Below, piece after piece: positions 46,349 through 55,816 of a DNA stretch of 64,000 bases (position 1 is its first letter; every line of letters starts with the position of its first letter). The notes under the pieces are model-generated. The model made no database searches. It saw only the letters and a list, made by a program, of their open reading frames with translations, and was not told where the DNA came from. The stretch is from Micromonospora qiuiae (GTDB lineage: Bacteria > Actinomycetota > Actinomycetes > Mycobacteriales > Micromonosporaceae), in contig NZ_BOPC01000037.1 in assembly GCF_016863555.1 (NCBI RefSeq), positions 47,621 through 111,620 on the forward strand, in the 5' to 3' direction. Position numbers and translations under genes: made by a program.

Positions 46349-48295
46349 TCAGATATCGAGGAAGCGAACGTCCTTGGCGTTGCGCTGGATGAACGAGCGT
46401 CTGGCCTCGACGTCCTCGCCCATCAGCACGCTGAACAGCTCGTCGGCGGTGGCCGCGTCGTCCAGGGTGACCTGGCGCAGGGTACGCGTGGCCGGGTTCA
46501 TCGTGGTCTCCCACAGCTCCGGGTAGTTCATCTCGCCGAGGCCCTTGAACCGCTGGATGTCGTCCGGCTTGGCGTTCGGCTTCTTCTGCTGGCGCAGCGC
46601 GATCAGGCCGTCGCGCTCCCGGTCGGAGTACGCGTACTGCGCGTCATCGCCCTTCTTGTTCCACTTGATCTTGTAGAGCGGCGGGGCGGCCAGGTAGACG
46701 TGGCCCAGCTCGACCAGTGGACGCATGAACCGGAACAGCAGGGTGAGCAGCAGCGTCTGGATGTGCTGGCCGTCGACGTCGGCGTCGGCCATCAGCACGA
46801 TCTTGTGGTAGCGCAGCTTCTCGATGTCGAAGTCGTCGTGGATGCCGGTGCCCAGCGCGGTGATCAGCGCCTGCACCTCGTTGTTCTTCAGCACCCGGTC
46901 GATCCGGGCCTTCTCCACGTTGAGGATCTTGCCGCGGATCGGCAGGATCGCCTGGGTGCGCGGGTCGCGCCCCTGCTTGGCCGAACCGCCCGCCGAGTCG
47001 CCCTCGACGATGAACACCTCGGACTCGCGCGGGTCGGTGGACTGGCAGTCGGCCAGCTTGCCCGGCATCGAGCCGGACTCCAGCAGCGACTTGCGCCGGG
47101 CCAGCTTGCGTGCCTGTTGGGCGGCGATCCGGGCGCGGGCGGCCTGGGACGCCTTGGTGATAATGATCTTCGCTTCGGCGGGGTTGCGGTCCAGCCAGTC
47201 GACCAGCCGGTCGTTGCAGACCCGCTGCACGAAGCTCTTGACCGGGGTGTTGCCCAGCTTGGTCTTGGTCTGCCCCTCGAACTGCGGGTTGGTCAGCTTG
47301 ACCGAGATGATCGCGGCCAGCCCCTCGCGGATGTCCTCGCCGGAGAGCTTTTCGTCGCCCTTGAGCAGCTTCTTCTCCGCGCCGTAGCGGTTGACCACGC
47401 TGGTCAGCGCGGCCCGGAAGCCCTCCTCGTGGGTGCCGCCCTCGTGAGTGTTGATGTTGTTGGCGAAGGTGTAGACCGACTCGCCGTAGGACTCGTTCCA
47501 CTGCATGGCGATCTCGAGCGACATGCCCTCTTCCTCGGCACCGTACTCGACCACCGTCCTGTGGATCGGGTTCTTCGAGGCGTTGAGATGCCGGACGAAG
47601 TCAGCGATACCACCGTCGTACTTGAAGGTGACCTCGCGGATCTTGCCTTCCTCGCCCTCCTCGACCCGCTCGTCGAGCAGGTTGATGGTGAGGCCACGGG
47701 TGAGGAAGGCCATCTCCTGGAGGCGTCGGTAGATGGTCTGGAAGTCGAAGTCGACGGTCTCGAAGACGTTCGGGTCCGGCCAGAAGGAGACCGCCGAACC
47801 GGTCCGGTCGGTCGGCTCCCCCTTGTCCAGGGGAGTCGGCTTGGAGTGGTGGTACTGCTGCCGCCAGACGAAGCCGTCCTTGTGGATCTCCACCGCCATC
47901 CGGGTGGAGAGGGCGTTGACGACCGAGACGCCTACGCCGTGCAGGCCGCCGGAGACGGCGTACGCCTTGCCGTCGAACTTGCCGCCCGCGTGCAGCACGG
48001 TCAGTGCCACCTCGACACCCGGCTTCTTGAGCTTGGGGTGCAGGTCGACCGGGAAGCCTCGGCCGTTGTCGGTGACCCGGATGCCCCCGTCGGCGAGGAG
48101 CACCACGTCGATGGTGTCGCAGTGGCCGGCCATCGCCTCGTCCACCGCGTTGTCGACGACCTCCCACACCAGGTGGTGCAGGCCACGCTCGCCGGTCGAC
48201 CCGATGTACATACCGGGCCGCTTGCGGACCGCCTCCAGCCCTTCGAGGACGGTGATCGACTCGGCGCCGTACTGCTGATTGTCCTGCGCTGCCAC
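46349..48295 (-). CDS. gyrB: DNA gyrase subunit B
   Basis: 648 residues from GTG 48295 (VAAQDNQQYGAESITVLEGL); an upstream ATG at 48397 would add 34 Pro-rich residues and is less likely. GHKL ATPase: EVVDNAVDEAMAG, VTDNGRGFPVD, GGLHGVGVSVVNAL. Transducer: NNINTHEGGTHEEGFR. TOPRIM: VFIVEGDSAGGSAKQGRD, ILPIRGKILNVEKAR, LMADADVDGQHIQTL. C-terminus: DIQRFKGLGEMNYPELWETT and the final RNAKDVRFLDI. It supplies ATP hydrolysis and strand passage with GyrA. Transcription is leftward together with gyrA and the DUF3566 gene. Confidence 0.97.
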   Translation of the reverse strand: MAAQDNQQYGAESITVLEGLEAVRKRPGMYIGSTGERGLHHLVWEVVDNAVDEAMAGHCDTIDVVLLADGGIRVTDNGRGFPVDLHPKLKKPGVEVALTVLHAGGKFDGKAYAVSGGLHGVGVSVVNALSTRMAVEIHKDGFVWRQQYHHSKPTPLDKGEPTDRTGSAVSFWPDPNVFETVDFDFQTIYRRLQEMAFLTRGLTINLLDERVEEGEEGKIREVTFKYDGGIADFVRHLNASKNPIHRTVVEYGAEEEGMSLEIAMQWNESYGESVYTFANNINTHEGGTHEEGFRAALTSVVNRYGAEKKLLKGDEKLSGEDIREGLAAIISVKLTNPQFEGQTKTKLGNTPVKSFVQRVCNDRLVDWLDRNPAEAKIIITKASQAARARIAAQQARKLARRKSLLESGSMPGKLADCQSTDPRESEVFIVEGDSAGGSAKQGRDPRTQAILPIRGKILNVEKARIDRVLKNNEVQALITALGTGIHDDFDIEKLRYHKIVLMADADVDGQHIQTLLLTLLFRFMRPLVELGHVYLAAPPLYKIKWNKKGDDAQYAYSDRERDGLIALRQQKKPNAKPDDIQRFKGLGEMNYPELWETTMNPATRTLRQVTLDDAATADELFSVLMGEDVEARRSFIQRNAKDVRFLDI

Positions 48296-48848
48296 CCTCG
48301 GCCACTTTCTCGCGCCGTCCGCACCGTCAGGCACGTCGGGCGCGGGTTCGGCGGGACAGGTACGCGACGTCGGCACGCGGACCGGCACCGGGGACATATT
48401 CCGGGGTACGGGTCGAACGCGCCGGTCGCCGCGGATGCCCGCGGATCGCGATCGGCTCGACCCGAGTCGGACAGTGGTCGCGGGCCCGCCAGCGGCCCCG
48501 TGACCCTTCGCTCCGCGCCGGGTCTTCGTCTCTCCCCAATCTTACTGTGCGCGGGCGATAGAACCACCAGTCGGCACCCCTTCACAGCGGCTCAGATCTA
48601 CGTAGCGGGCCGAACTGCGCTATCCGCGACTCCCCCTACACGCTAGGGCGTGTTCGTCGGATCCGTCGCGTGACGGCGATGCGGTCCAGCCGGTCCGCAA
48701 ATCGGTCTCGGAGGCCGGTACCGTGCACGGCGGACGTTTCCCGGCGGTCGGGCTCGCCGACCGGTCTTGATCTCTGACGGCCGGAACCGGACGATCGACA
48801 CGTTTAACCCGATTGACTCGACCCCTGCTCGTTGAGAGGTGACACCAG
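48296..48848. promoter_or_regulatory. Divergent promoter region of gyrB and the 48849 gene
   Basis: About 550 bp without a convincing gene. A minus-strand -10-like TAAGAT (48539-48544) is the best gyrB promoter candidate, without a strong -35. The rightward gene has a good ribosome binding site (GAGAGGTGA) just before 48849. Supercoiling-sensitive gyrB promoters are common but cannot be shown here. Confidence 0.35.
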
Positions 48849-49430
48849 ATGGGGCTGGACAACGTCGCGGTCCAATGGCCGCGGACCGGCCGCTTCTACG
48901 ACCCGGTCGCACCGGCCGAGTTCGTCGACTTCGGCGACATCGTCGACGTGCCGGGCATCTCGGCGCCGACCGCCGCGCTCGCCGAGCTCATCGCGAAGAC
49001 AGGTACGGTCCGCGCCACCGGGTACACCGAAGTGGTGGATCTCATCCTCGGCTTGGACGGTGTGCTGTACGCCACCGATTCAGCCGCCGAGGACGAGGAT
49101 CCGGTGATCGACCCAGACGGCTGCTCCTGGATCGCCAGCGGCATCGAGCGGTTCGTCGCGGCGCACCGGTCACACGGGGAGGCGGTCACCTTCGAGTCGG
49201 TGGGCACGGTGCTGCGCTCGTTGCTCTCCGACGGCCGCCTCGCCGAGCAGCAGCTGCGCTGGCTGGGCAGCCGGCTCGACGCCCTCCGCGACGAGAGCGG
49301 CGCGGCCCCGCAGTGGACCTTCACCTGTGCGGAGCTGAGTGTGGTGGCCGCGTTCTACCGGCGCTGCGCCGAGCGTGGTTTCGCCGTCTACGCCGAGTCC
49401 GCCGCGCCGCGGCGGGCGGGTCAGCCGTAG
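48849..49430 (+). CDS. Hypothetical protein between gyrB and dciA
   Basis: A 193-residue soluble protein, start supported by GAGAGGTGA. It contains RFYDPVAPAEFVDFGDIVDV near the start, an acidic DSAAEDEDPVIDPDGCSWIA middle and helical segments around SVGTVLRSLLSDGRLAEQQL and AELSVVAAFYRRCAERGFAV. No membrane helix or signal peptide. I do not recognise the family. It is the only rightward gene in the replication cluster between dnaA and gyrA, and its end overlaps the end of dciA by 10 bp. Confidence 0.7.
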   Translation: MGLDNVAVQWPRTGRFYDPVAPAEFVDFGDIVDVPGISAPTAALAELIAKTGTVRATGYTEVVDLILGLDGVLYATDSAAEDEDPVIDPDGCSWIASGIERFVAAHRSHGEAVTFESVGTVLRSLLSDGRLAEQQLRWLGSRLDALRDESGAAPQWTFTCAELSVVAAFYRRCAERGFAVYAESAAPRRAGQP

Positions 49431-50005
49431 GTGTCGCGGGGGCCGCGACCGCGTACCCGGCGTGGCCCCCGCGACCAGGAGGGCGCGGCGGGGCCGTGGA
49501 TGTGCAGCTTGCGGACCACGTTGTGGCCGACCTGACGGGCGATCTGCTGCAGCAGCGAGCCAGCGAGCAGGCGCAGCTGGGTTGCCCAGGCGGTGGAGCG
49601 AGCCTCCACGGTCAGTTCGCCGTTCTCCAGCTTCACCGGTCGGCTGTGCTGGGCCACTTCGGGGCCGACCACCCGTTCCCAGGCGCCGAAGACGGTCGCC
49701 TCGGCGGCCGGTTGCTGCCAGCCGCGGGCCTTCACCAGCCGGTCCAGCACTGCGCCGAGAAGCTGTGGGTCGCGCGGGTCCGGCCCTGGGCCGGAGTAGC
49801 CCCGTAGCCGGCGCTCGCCGTCGCCCTTCCCGGTCGTGCCGCGCCGCCGGGTCCGCCCGGCGGCGTCCCGTTTCGCCCTGGCCGCGTCCAGCACGGCGCG
49901 GGCCAGCTGCGGCCCGGACATCCCCGCCGACTCGCTCACGGCCGGTTCCCCGGCGTCGCCGGCCGGGTCGACGCCGCGCCCCGGGCGCTGCGGCTCATCT
50001 GACAC
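49421..50005 (-). CDS. DciA-like DUF721 protein
   Basis: A 194-residue DUF721 protein: a disordered N-terminus with a basic linker (RAKRDAAGRTRRRGTTGKGD), then the KH-like domain LGAVLDRLVKARGWQQPAAE, VFGAWERVVGPEVAQHSRPV and LENGELTVEARSTAWATQLR, and a short basic tail. DciA loads the replicative helicase DnaB in bacteria without DnaC. The gene sits directly after recF (11-bp overlap), the usual position in actinobacteria. Confidence 0.88.
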   Translation of the reverse strand: MSDEPQRPGRGVDPAGDAGEPAVSESAGMSGPQLARAVLDAARAKRDAAGRTRRRGTTGKGDGERRLRGYSGPGPDPRDPQLLGAVLDRLVKARGWQQPAAEATVFGAWERVVGPEVAQHSRPVKLENGELTVEARSTAWATQLRLLAGSLLQQIARQVGHNVVRKLHIHGPAAPSWSRGPRRVRGRGPRDTYG

Positions 50006-51128
50006 GATGCACCGTCCCCTCGGTCACCTCGTAGCGGGCGCCGCGTAGGGTGGCCGGCACATCGTCGGCGACCGCGCAGGTCACCAGCAGTTGACTCGCC
50101 CCGCTGACCAGCTCGGCCAGCCGGTCTCGCCGGCCGGTGTCCAACTCGGCGAAAACGTCGTCCAGGACCAGTACCGGTTCGATTCCGTCGCTGCGCAGCA
50201 GGTCGTAGCCGGCCAGCCGGAGAGCGAGCGCGTACGACCACGACTCGCCGTGGCTGGCGTATCCCTTGGCGGGCAGCGGGCCGAGGGTGAGGGTGAGATC
50301 GTCGCGGTGCGGGCCGACCAGGGTGGTGCCCCGCTCGATTTCCGCGGTGCGGGATTCCTCCAGCGCCGCGGCGAACATCGCCGCCAGGGTCTGTCGGTCG
50401 GTGGTGGGTTCGGCCAGTTCCATCGACGGCCGGTACGCGATGGACGCCGCGCCGCGCCCGGCGGCCACCGCGTCGTACGCCTTGGCAACGTGCGGGGCCA
50501 GCGCGGCAACCAGTTCCAAGCGGCCGGCGAGCAGTTCGGCGCCGTGGCGGGCCAGGTGGGCGTCCCAGACGGCCAGGGTCGACAGGTCACCGCCCCGAGA
50601 CCCTCCGGTCTTGCGGGCCAGGTACGCGGTGCGCAGCAGCGCGTTGCGTTGCCGGAGCACCCGGTCGTAGTCGGCGCGGACTCCCGCGTACCGGGGCTGG
50701 CGCAGCACCAGCAGGTCGTCGAGGTAGCGGCGACGCTCGGCCGGATCGCCTCGGACGAGTTCGAGGTCTTCCGGGGCGAACAGCACCAGCCGTAGCGCGC
50801 CGAGCACGTCGCGAGCTCGGCGGGCGGGGGATCGGCCCAGCCGGGCCCGCTTCGCCTTGCCTGGGACAATTTCCAGCTCGACCAGCAGTTCCCGGCCCTC
50901 GTGTACCACCGCGCACCGGATGACCGCGGCGGCGGCACCCATCCGCACCAGGGGCGCGTCGGTGGCGACTCGGTGCGATTCCAGCGTCGCCACGTAGCCC
51001 AGTGCCTCGACGAGGTTGGTCTTGCCGACGCCGTTGGCACCGATCAGGACATTCGGCCCCGGTTCGAGGTCGACGTCGACCCGCTGGTAGGAGCGGAAGT
51101 CGACCAGTTCGAGCCGGCGGACGTACAC
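49995..51128 (-). CDS. recF: DNA replication and repair protein RecF
   Basis: A 377-residue SMC-like ATPase: start MYVRRLELVDFRSYQRVDVD, Walker A in VLIGANGVGKTNLVEALGY (about 30-48), FAPEDLELVRGDPAERRRYL (about 116), TLVGPHRDDLTLTL (about 268), signature SHGESWSYALALRL (about 293) and Walker B VLVLDDVFAELDTGRRDRL (about 318). It binds gapped DNA and helps load RecA. The ATG at 51128 lies 15 bp after the gnd stop. Confidence 0.96.
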   Translation of the reverse strand: MYVRRLELVDFRSYQRVDVDLEPGPNVLIGANGVGKTNLVEALGYVATLESHRVATDAPLVRMGAAAAVIRCAVVHEGRELLVELEIVPGKAKRARLGRSPARRARDVLGALRLVLFAPEDLELVRGDPAERRRYLDDLLVLRQPRYAGVRADYDRVLRQRNALLRTAYLARKTGGSRGGDLSTLAVWDAHLARHGAELLAGRLELVAALAPHVAKAYDAVAAGRGAASIAYRPSMELAEPTTDRQTLAAMFAAALEESRTAEIERGTTLVGPHRDDLTLTLGPLPAKGYASHGESWSYALALRLAGYDLLRSDGIEPVLVLDDVFAELDTGRRDRLAELVSGASQLLVTCAVADDVPATLRGARYEVTEGTVHRVR

Positions 51129-51143
51129 GAGGCTGGGTGCCGG

Positions 51144-52016
51144 TCAGCGCTTGCGGACGGTGTGCCCGCCGAACTGCTGGCGCAGCGCGGAGACGGCCTT
51201 CAACGCCGGCGACTCGTCCTGCCGGGATTCGAACCGGGCATACAGCGAGGCGGTGATGACGTGGAGCGGTACGGCGAGGCGGATCGCTTCGTCCACCGTC
51301 CAGCGGCCCTCGCCGGTGTCCTCGGTGTAGTCGCTCAGCTGAGCCAACTCCGGGTCCTCGTCGAGCGCGCGGTCCAGCAGGTCCAGCAGCCAGGAGCGCA
51401 CCACGGTGCCTTCCCGCCAGGACTTGATCACGCCGGGCACGTTGGTCACCAGCTCGGAGGCGGTCATCAGCTCGTAGCCCTCGGCGTACGCGTGCATCAG
51501 GCCGTACTCGATGCCGTTGTGCACCATCTTGGCGTAGTGGCCGGCGCCGACCGGCCCGGCGTGCACGAAGCCGTACTCGCCCTCGGGCTTGAGTGCCTCG
51601 AAGATCGGCATGAGTCGCTCGACGTGTTCCTGGGCGCCGCCGACCATCAGGCCGTAGCCGTTCTGTCGGCCCCAGACCCCGCCGGAGACGCCCACGTCGA
51701 GGTAGCCGATGCCCCGCGCGTTGAGCCGTTCCGCTCGGGGGGCGTCGTCGCTGAACCGAGAGTTGCCGCCGTCGATGATGAGGTCGCCCTCGGCCAGGAC
51801 GTCGGCCACCTCGTCGATGGTGGCGTCGGTGACGGCCGCGGGCACCATCACCCAGATCGCCCGCGGCCGGTCCAACTTCTCGACCAGCTCGGCCACGTTC
51901 GCGACGTCGCTCCGCTCCAGGTTGTGGTCCAGACCGACGACCTCGTGGCCGGCGCTGCGCAGTCGCTCGCGCATGTTGCCGCCCATCCGGCCAAGGCCTA
52001 CCAGGCCGAGCTGCAT
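51144..52016 (-). CDS. gnd: 6-phosphogluconate dehydrogenase (decarboxylating), short NAD-type
   Basis: A 290-residue enzyme: Rossmann start MQLGLVGLGRMGGNMRERL, IIDGGNSRFSDDA (about 84), LDVGVSGGVWGRQNGYGLMV (about 106), VGAGHYAKMVHNGIEYGLMH (about 155). The length and GGNSRF/GVSGGVWG motifs fit the short, often NAD-dependent Gnd (GntZ-like) class rather than the 470-residue NADP enzymes. It converts 6-phosphogluconate to ribulose 5-phosphate and CO2. Its place between dnaN and recF is standard for actinobacteria. Confidence 0.92.
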   Translation of the reverse strand: MQLGLVGLGRMGGNMRERLRSAGHEVVGLDHNLERSDVANVAELVEKLDRPRAIWVMVPAAVTDATIDEVADVLAEGDLIIDGGNSRFSDDAPRAERLNARGIGYLDVGVSGGVWGRQNGYGLMVGGAQEHVERLMPIFEALKPEGEYGFVHAGPVGAGHYAKMVHNGIEYGLMHAYAEGYELMTASELVTNVPGVIKSWREGTVVRSWLLDLLDRALDEDPELAQLSDYTEDTGEGRWTVDEAIRLAVPLHVITASLYARFESRQDESPALKAVSALRQQFGGHTVRKR

Positions 52017-52055
52017 CTCGTGGTTACCTTTCGTGGTGCGGGTGTGCGCTGCCGG

Positions 52056-53189
52056 TCAGCGGGACACGCGGATCGGCATGATGAGGTACCGGTACCCTCC
52101 GATGACCTCGCCATCCTCGCCGGCCGGAGAAATCACCGCGGGCTTGAAGGCGTCGACGAAGTGCAGGACGGCGAACTGGGCACCGAGGTTGGCCAACCCG
52201 TCGATGAGGTACTGCGGGTTGAAGCCGATGGTGAGGGGCTCGCCGGAGAAGTTCGCCTCCATCGCCTCGCTGGCTCGGGCCTCCTCGGTGCCGCCGGCCT
52301 CGACGACCAGCCCGTCGGCGCTGAAGCTGAGCAGCACCGGCGTGGTCCGCTCGGCGACCAGGGCGACGCGCTTGACCACCTCGATGAGGGTGCTGACCGC
52401 CACCCGGGCCTCGGCGTTGTGGCTGGCGGGGAAGAGCGATCGGACGGGCGGGTAGTTGGCGCCGTCGAGCAGGCGGCTGGTGGTCCGCCGGGTGCCGCCG
52501 GAGAACCCGATCATTCCTTCGCCGGCCGTTCCCTGGGAGAGGGCGAGGGTGACCTGGCCGCCGAGCGGTCCGAGCGTTTTGGCGGTGTCGTTGAGCGTAC
52601 GGGCCGGCACCAGGGCGTTGATGCTGATCTCCGGGTCGTCCGGGTCCCACTGCATCTCTCGCAGTGCGAGCCGGTAACGGTCGGTGGCGAGCATGGCCAG
52701 GGTGCCACCGGACAGCTCGATCCGGACGCCGGTCATCATCGGCAGGGTCTCGTCCCGGCTGGCGGCGACGGCCACCTGCGCGACGGCGGCGGCGAACGCG
52801 GCGGCGTCCACGGTGCCGGCGCTCTCCGGCATCTCGGGCAGGGTGGGATAGTCCTCCACCGGCATGGTGGGCAGGGTGAATCGGGCACTGCCGCAGACCA
52901 GTTCGAGGTGTGCCCCGACTGCGGCGATGTCGACCGGCTTGGCCGGCAGTGCCTTGGTGATCTCGGCGAGCAGGCGCCCGGAGACCAGGGCCGCGCCGTC
53001 GGCGTCGCCCTGCACCTCGACGGTGACCTGGCTGGAGACCTCGTAGTCGAAACCGGAGACCTGCAGGCTGCCGTCGGTGACGCGCAGCATCACCCCGGCC
53101 AGCACCGGCACGGACGGCCGGTTGGGCAGGCTCTTTGCGGTCCAGGCCACGGCCTCGGCGAGCGCGTCGCGCTCCACTCGGAACTTCAT
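52056..53189 (-). CDS. dnaN: DNA polymerase III sliding clamp (beta subunit)
   Basis: 377 residues starting MKFRVERDALAEAVAWTAKS at 53189, with GGAGG six bases upstream; the longer open frame to 53573 runs through oriC and is not coding. The three clamp domains are seen as SSQVTVEVQGDADGAALVSG, FTLPTMPVEDYPTLPEMPE, VRIELSGGTLAMLATDRYRL and the end HFVDAFKPAVISPAG...YRYLIMPIRV. It tethers the replicative polymerase to DNA. Confidence 0.97.
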   Translation of the reverse strand: MKFRVERDALAEAVAWTAKSLPNRPSVPVLAGVMLRVTDGSLQVSGFDYEVSSQVTVEVQGDADGAALVSGRLLAEITKALPAKPVDIAAVGAHLELVCGSARFTLPTMPVEDYPTLPEMPESAGTVDAAAFAAAVAQVAVAASRDETLPMMTGVRIELSGGTLAMLATDRYRLALREMQWDPDDPEISINALVPARTLNDTAKTLGPLGGQVTLALSQGTAGEGMIGFSGGTRRTTSRLLDGANYPPVRSLFPASHNAEARVAVSTLIEVVKRVALVAERTTPVLLSFSADGLVVEAGGTEEARASEAMEANFSGEPLTIGFNPQYLIDGLANLGAQFAVLHFVDAFKPAVISPAGEDGEVIGGYRYLIMPIRVSR

Positions 53190-53469
53190 CAATGCCTCCG
53201 CGTCGACGTCGACGTCGTCAACTCTCTCATGCCGGACGCTGCCCACCGACCCGCCGTCTGCGGGTACCCCTCGCACCTTAGGGCGCGAGGGTGTCGGCTG
53301 TGTGTCCGGCCCCATGGATCGTGTCGGTGCTGACAGGTGTTTCCGGCAGCTGCGGACGATCCACAGAAAGCCCAACGCCGATGATTGGTTTTTCGTTCTT
53401 TCAGAAGAGATAACCCATCGTCTTCGTCGCACCTGTGCAAACTGTGGAGAACTCGTATCGGTGCAGGTC

Positions 53470-53835
53470 AGATAGGTTATCCACCGGTGGTTTAGCTGTG
53501 GAGAACTAGGTGTGAAACCAGGCTGTCGATCCACAGGGGGTCCTCGTGTCCCCGGTTTTCCACCGTCGTCCACCGGTTATCCACCGGTTATCCACCGACT
53601 TTCTCCCCAGCCCTGTGGATGGGCGGACGGGCTCGGGCGACCGTCATCCCCAGAACCTTCAACAGGTCGTCCACAGGTGGGCCGCGGTCGGTGGACAACG
53701 CGACGAGTTGTCCCCAGCCGTCCCCAGGCGTCCACAACGTTGTCCCCAGCCTTTCTCCACAGGCTGTGGATAACCCGGGTCCGGCGCCGCGTCGTTGTCC
53801 ACCGCCCGTGGACAACGAGCTGTGGACAACGATCG
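53470..53835. other. oriC: Chromosome replication origin oriC
   Basis: The dnaN-dnaA gap (53190-54004) is packed with DnaA-box-like nonamers on both strands. Close matches are TTATCCACC at 53477, 53577 and 53588 and TGTGGATAA at 53765. Weaker ones include TGTGGAGAA 53497, TGTGGATGG 53614, TCGTCCACA 53668, TTGTCCACC 53794, TGTGGACAA 53821 and several TTGTCCCCA words. This is the classic Streptomyces/Micromonospora-type origin. The AT-richer part near 53380-53470 may be the unwinding region. Confidence 0.93.
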
Positions 53836-53908
53836 TCAACCTGGCTGGACACGCCTTCAAGCGTGTGGTCTACACCTCGTCGAGGGTCAACCGGCAGAGC
53901 GAGAAGAA

Positions 53909-53932
53909 GCCCGACCGGATCACCGGTCGGGC
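53909..53932 (-). terminator. dnaA terminator
   Basis: Perfect 10-bp stem GCCCGACCGG / CCGGTCGGGC, ATCA loop, followed on the minus strand by TTCTTCTC. It lies about 70 bp after the dnaA stop. Confidence 0.8.
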
Positions 53933-54004
53933 CTGTCTGGTGCCGTACGGAACGACAGCTTCAGGGGACGGGTCTGGCGCCACGCCGCGACCCGAAGCCG
54001 TCGC

Positions 54005-55816
54005 TCAGGTGTTCTGCTTGATCCGGTTGGTCAGCTCGGCGATCTGGTTGTAGAGCGAACGCCGCTCGGCCATCTGCTGGCGTATTTTGCGATCGGCATG
54101 CATGACCGTGGTGTGGTCGCGACCGCCGAACGCCTGGCCGATCCGGGGCAGCGACAGGTCGGTCAGTTCGCGGCACAGGTACATGGCCACCTGACGGGCG
54201 TTGACCAGCACCCGGGAGCGTGAATGCCCGCGCAGGTCCTCCAGGCTGACCCCGAAGTAGTCGGACGTGGCAGCCATGATCTGGTCGGCGGTGATCTCCG
54301 GGCCGGCGCCGTCCGGGATGAAGTCCCGCAGCACCTCCTCGGCCAACGACAGTTCCACGTTCGATCGGGTCAGGCTGGCGAAGGCGGTGACCCGGATCAG
54401 GGCCCCCTCCAGCTCCCGGATCGAGTTGGAGACCCGGGAGGCGATGAACTCCAGTACGTCCGGCGGGGCGAAGAGCCGTTCCTGGGCGGCCTTCTTCTGC
54501 AGGATTGCGATCCGGGTCTCCAGGTCGGGCGGCTGGATGTCGGCGAGCAGGCCCCACTCGAACCGGGTCCGCAGGCGGTCCTCCAGGGTGGCCAACTGCT
54601 TCGGCGACCGATCGGAGGTGATCACGATCTGCTTGTTGGCGTTGTGCAGGGTGTTGAAGGTGTGGAAGAACTCCTCCTGGGTCCGCTCGCGGTTCTCCAG
54701 GAACTGGATGTCGTCGATCAGCAGGATGTCGACGTCGCGGTAGCGGCGCTGGAAGGCGCTGGTCTTGTCGTCGCGTAGCGAGTTGATAAAGTCGTTGGTG
54801 AATTCCTCGGTCGAGACGTACCGGACCGAGCGGGCGTTGCCCAGGGTGGTGGCGTAGTGGCCGATGGCGTGCAGCAGGTGGGTCTTGCCCAGCCCGGAAC
54901 TGCCGTAGATGAACAAGGGGTTGTACGCCTTCGCCGGCGACTCGGCCACTGCCACGGAGGCCGCGTGCGCGAACCGGTTCGACGAGCCGATGACGAACGT
55001 CTCGAACATGTACTTGGGGTTGAGCCGGTTGCCGCCGCTGTCCGCACCCGTCAACAGTCGCCGGTCGTCCCGGGGCCGGTGATCCGCGCCACCCCGGCCG
55101 GGTCCGCTGTCGGTGCCATCGTCGACCGGCAGTGCCCGGATGACGTGTTGGTCCCGGCCTGAGAGACCGCGATCCTCGCCGAACCGGGTACCGAAGCCAC
55201 GCGGATCGTTCTCCGGCGGGCCGAAACGGCCGCCGTGGTCGGTGAAGCCGAGTCGGTCGCCGGGCGGGCGGACGGCCTCCCCGGAGGGGTCGGGCGACTC
55301 GACGAACGCGGCGCCGAAGAGAGGCTCCTGGCCGTCGGCCACGCGCGGGCCCGTACGGGGAGCCGCCTCCGACGGTGGGGCGTCGGGGGCGGGCCGGTCG
55401 AAGCGACCTGAGACGGGTTGCTCGGGAATGAGCGGAAGTTGCTGCCGGGAATCGGCCGGGGCGGGCGCGAAGCCGTCCGGGGCCTGGTCGTGATCGTCGG
55501 CGGCGGGGCCCACCTCCGGTGCGCCGCGGTAGACCGTGCCCACGGCCCGGCCGTCGTCCGGTACGCGGACGGTCACCGCGACCTGGATCGACCTGCCGAG
55601 TCGGCGACTGAGCGCCTCGGTGATGGCTGGCCGTAACCGGGACTCGATCACGTCCCGGGTGAAGGCGTCCGGCACCGACAGCAGAACGGTGTCCTCGACG
55701 ATGGCCCGTAGGCGAGTCAGTCGCAGGTACGCTCGCTGCTGCGCGGAGATGATCTCGTCGGCGAGTTCTTCCGTGGTCGCCGTCCACACCGCGGCAAGGT
55801 CGGTCGTACCGGCCAC
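54005..55816 (-). CDS. dnaA: Chromosomal replication initiator protein DnaA
   Basis: 603 residues, GTG start at 55816. Domain I: about 1-90 (VWTATTEELADEIISAQQRA, VLLSVPDAFTRDVIESRL). Domain II: a long Pro/Gly/Asp-rich linker of about 170 residues, typical of high-GC actinobacteria. Domain III AAA+: NPKYMFETFVIGSSNRFAHA, Walker A IYGSSGLGKTHLLHAIGH (about 303), Walker B LLIDDIQFLENRERTQEEFF (about 350). Domain IV: ITADQIMAATSDYFGVSLED and the signature GGRDHTTVMHADRKI. It binds DnaA boxes and opens oriC. A box at 55939 suggests autoregulation. Confidence 0.97.
   Translation of the reverse strand: MAGTTDLAAVWTATTEELADEIISAQQRAYLRLTRLRAIVEDTVLLSVPDAFTRDVIESRLRPAITEALSRRLGRSIQVAVTVRVPDDGRAVGTVYRGAPEVGPAADDHDQAPDGFAPAPADSRQQLPLIPEQPVSGRFDRPAPDAPPSEAAPRTGPRVADGQEPLFGAAFVESPDPSGEAVRPPGDRLGFTDHGGRFGPPENDPRGFGTRFGEDRGLSGRDQHVIRALPVDDGTDSGPGRGGADHRPRDDRRLLTGADSGGNRLNPKYMFETFVIGSSNRFAHAASVAVAESPAKAYNPLFIYGSSGLGKTHLLHAIGHYATTLGNARSVRYVSTEEFTNDFINSLRDDKTSAFQRRYRDVDILLIDDIQFLENRERTQEEFFHTFNTLHNANKQIVITSDRSPKQLATLEDRLRTRFEWGLLADIQPPDLETRIAILQKKAAQERLFAPPDVLEFIASRVSNSIRELEGALIRVTAFASLTRSNVELSLAEEVLRDFIPDGAGPEITADQIMAATSDYFGVSLEDLRGHSRSRVLVNARQVAMYLCRELTDLSLPRIGQAFGGRDHTTVMHADRKIRQQMAERRSLYNQIAELTNRIKQNT

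Noticed and set aside
53190..53573. N-terminal extension of dnaN and other frames in oriC
   Set aside because: The sequence is full of DnaA boxes, and dnaN has a strong ribosome binding site at its usual MKFRVE start.
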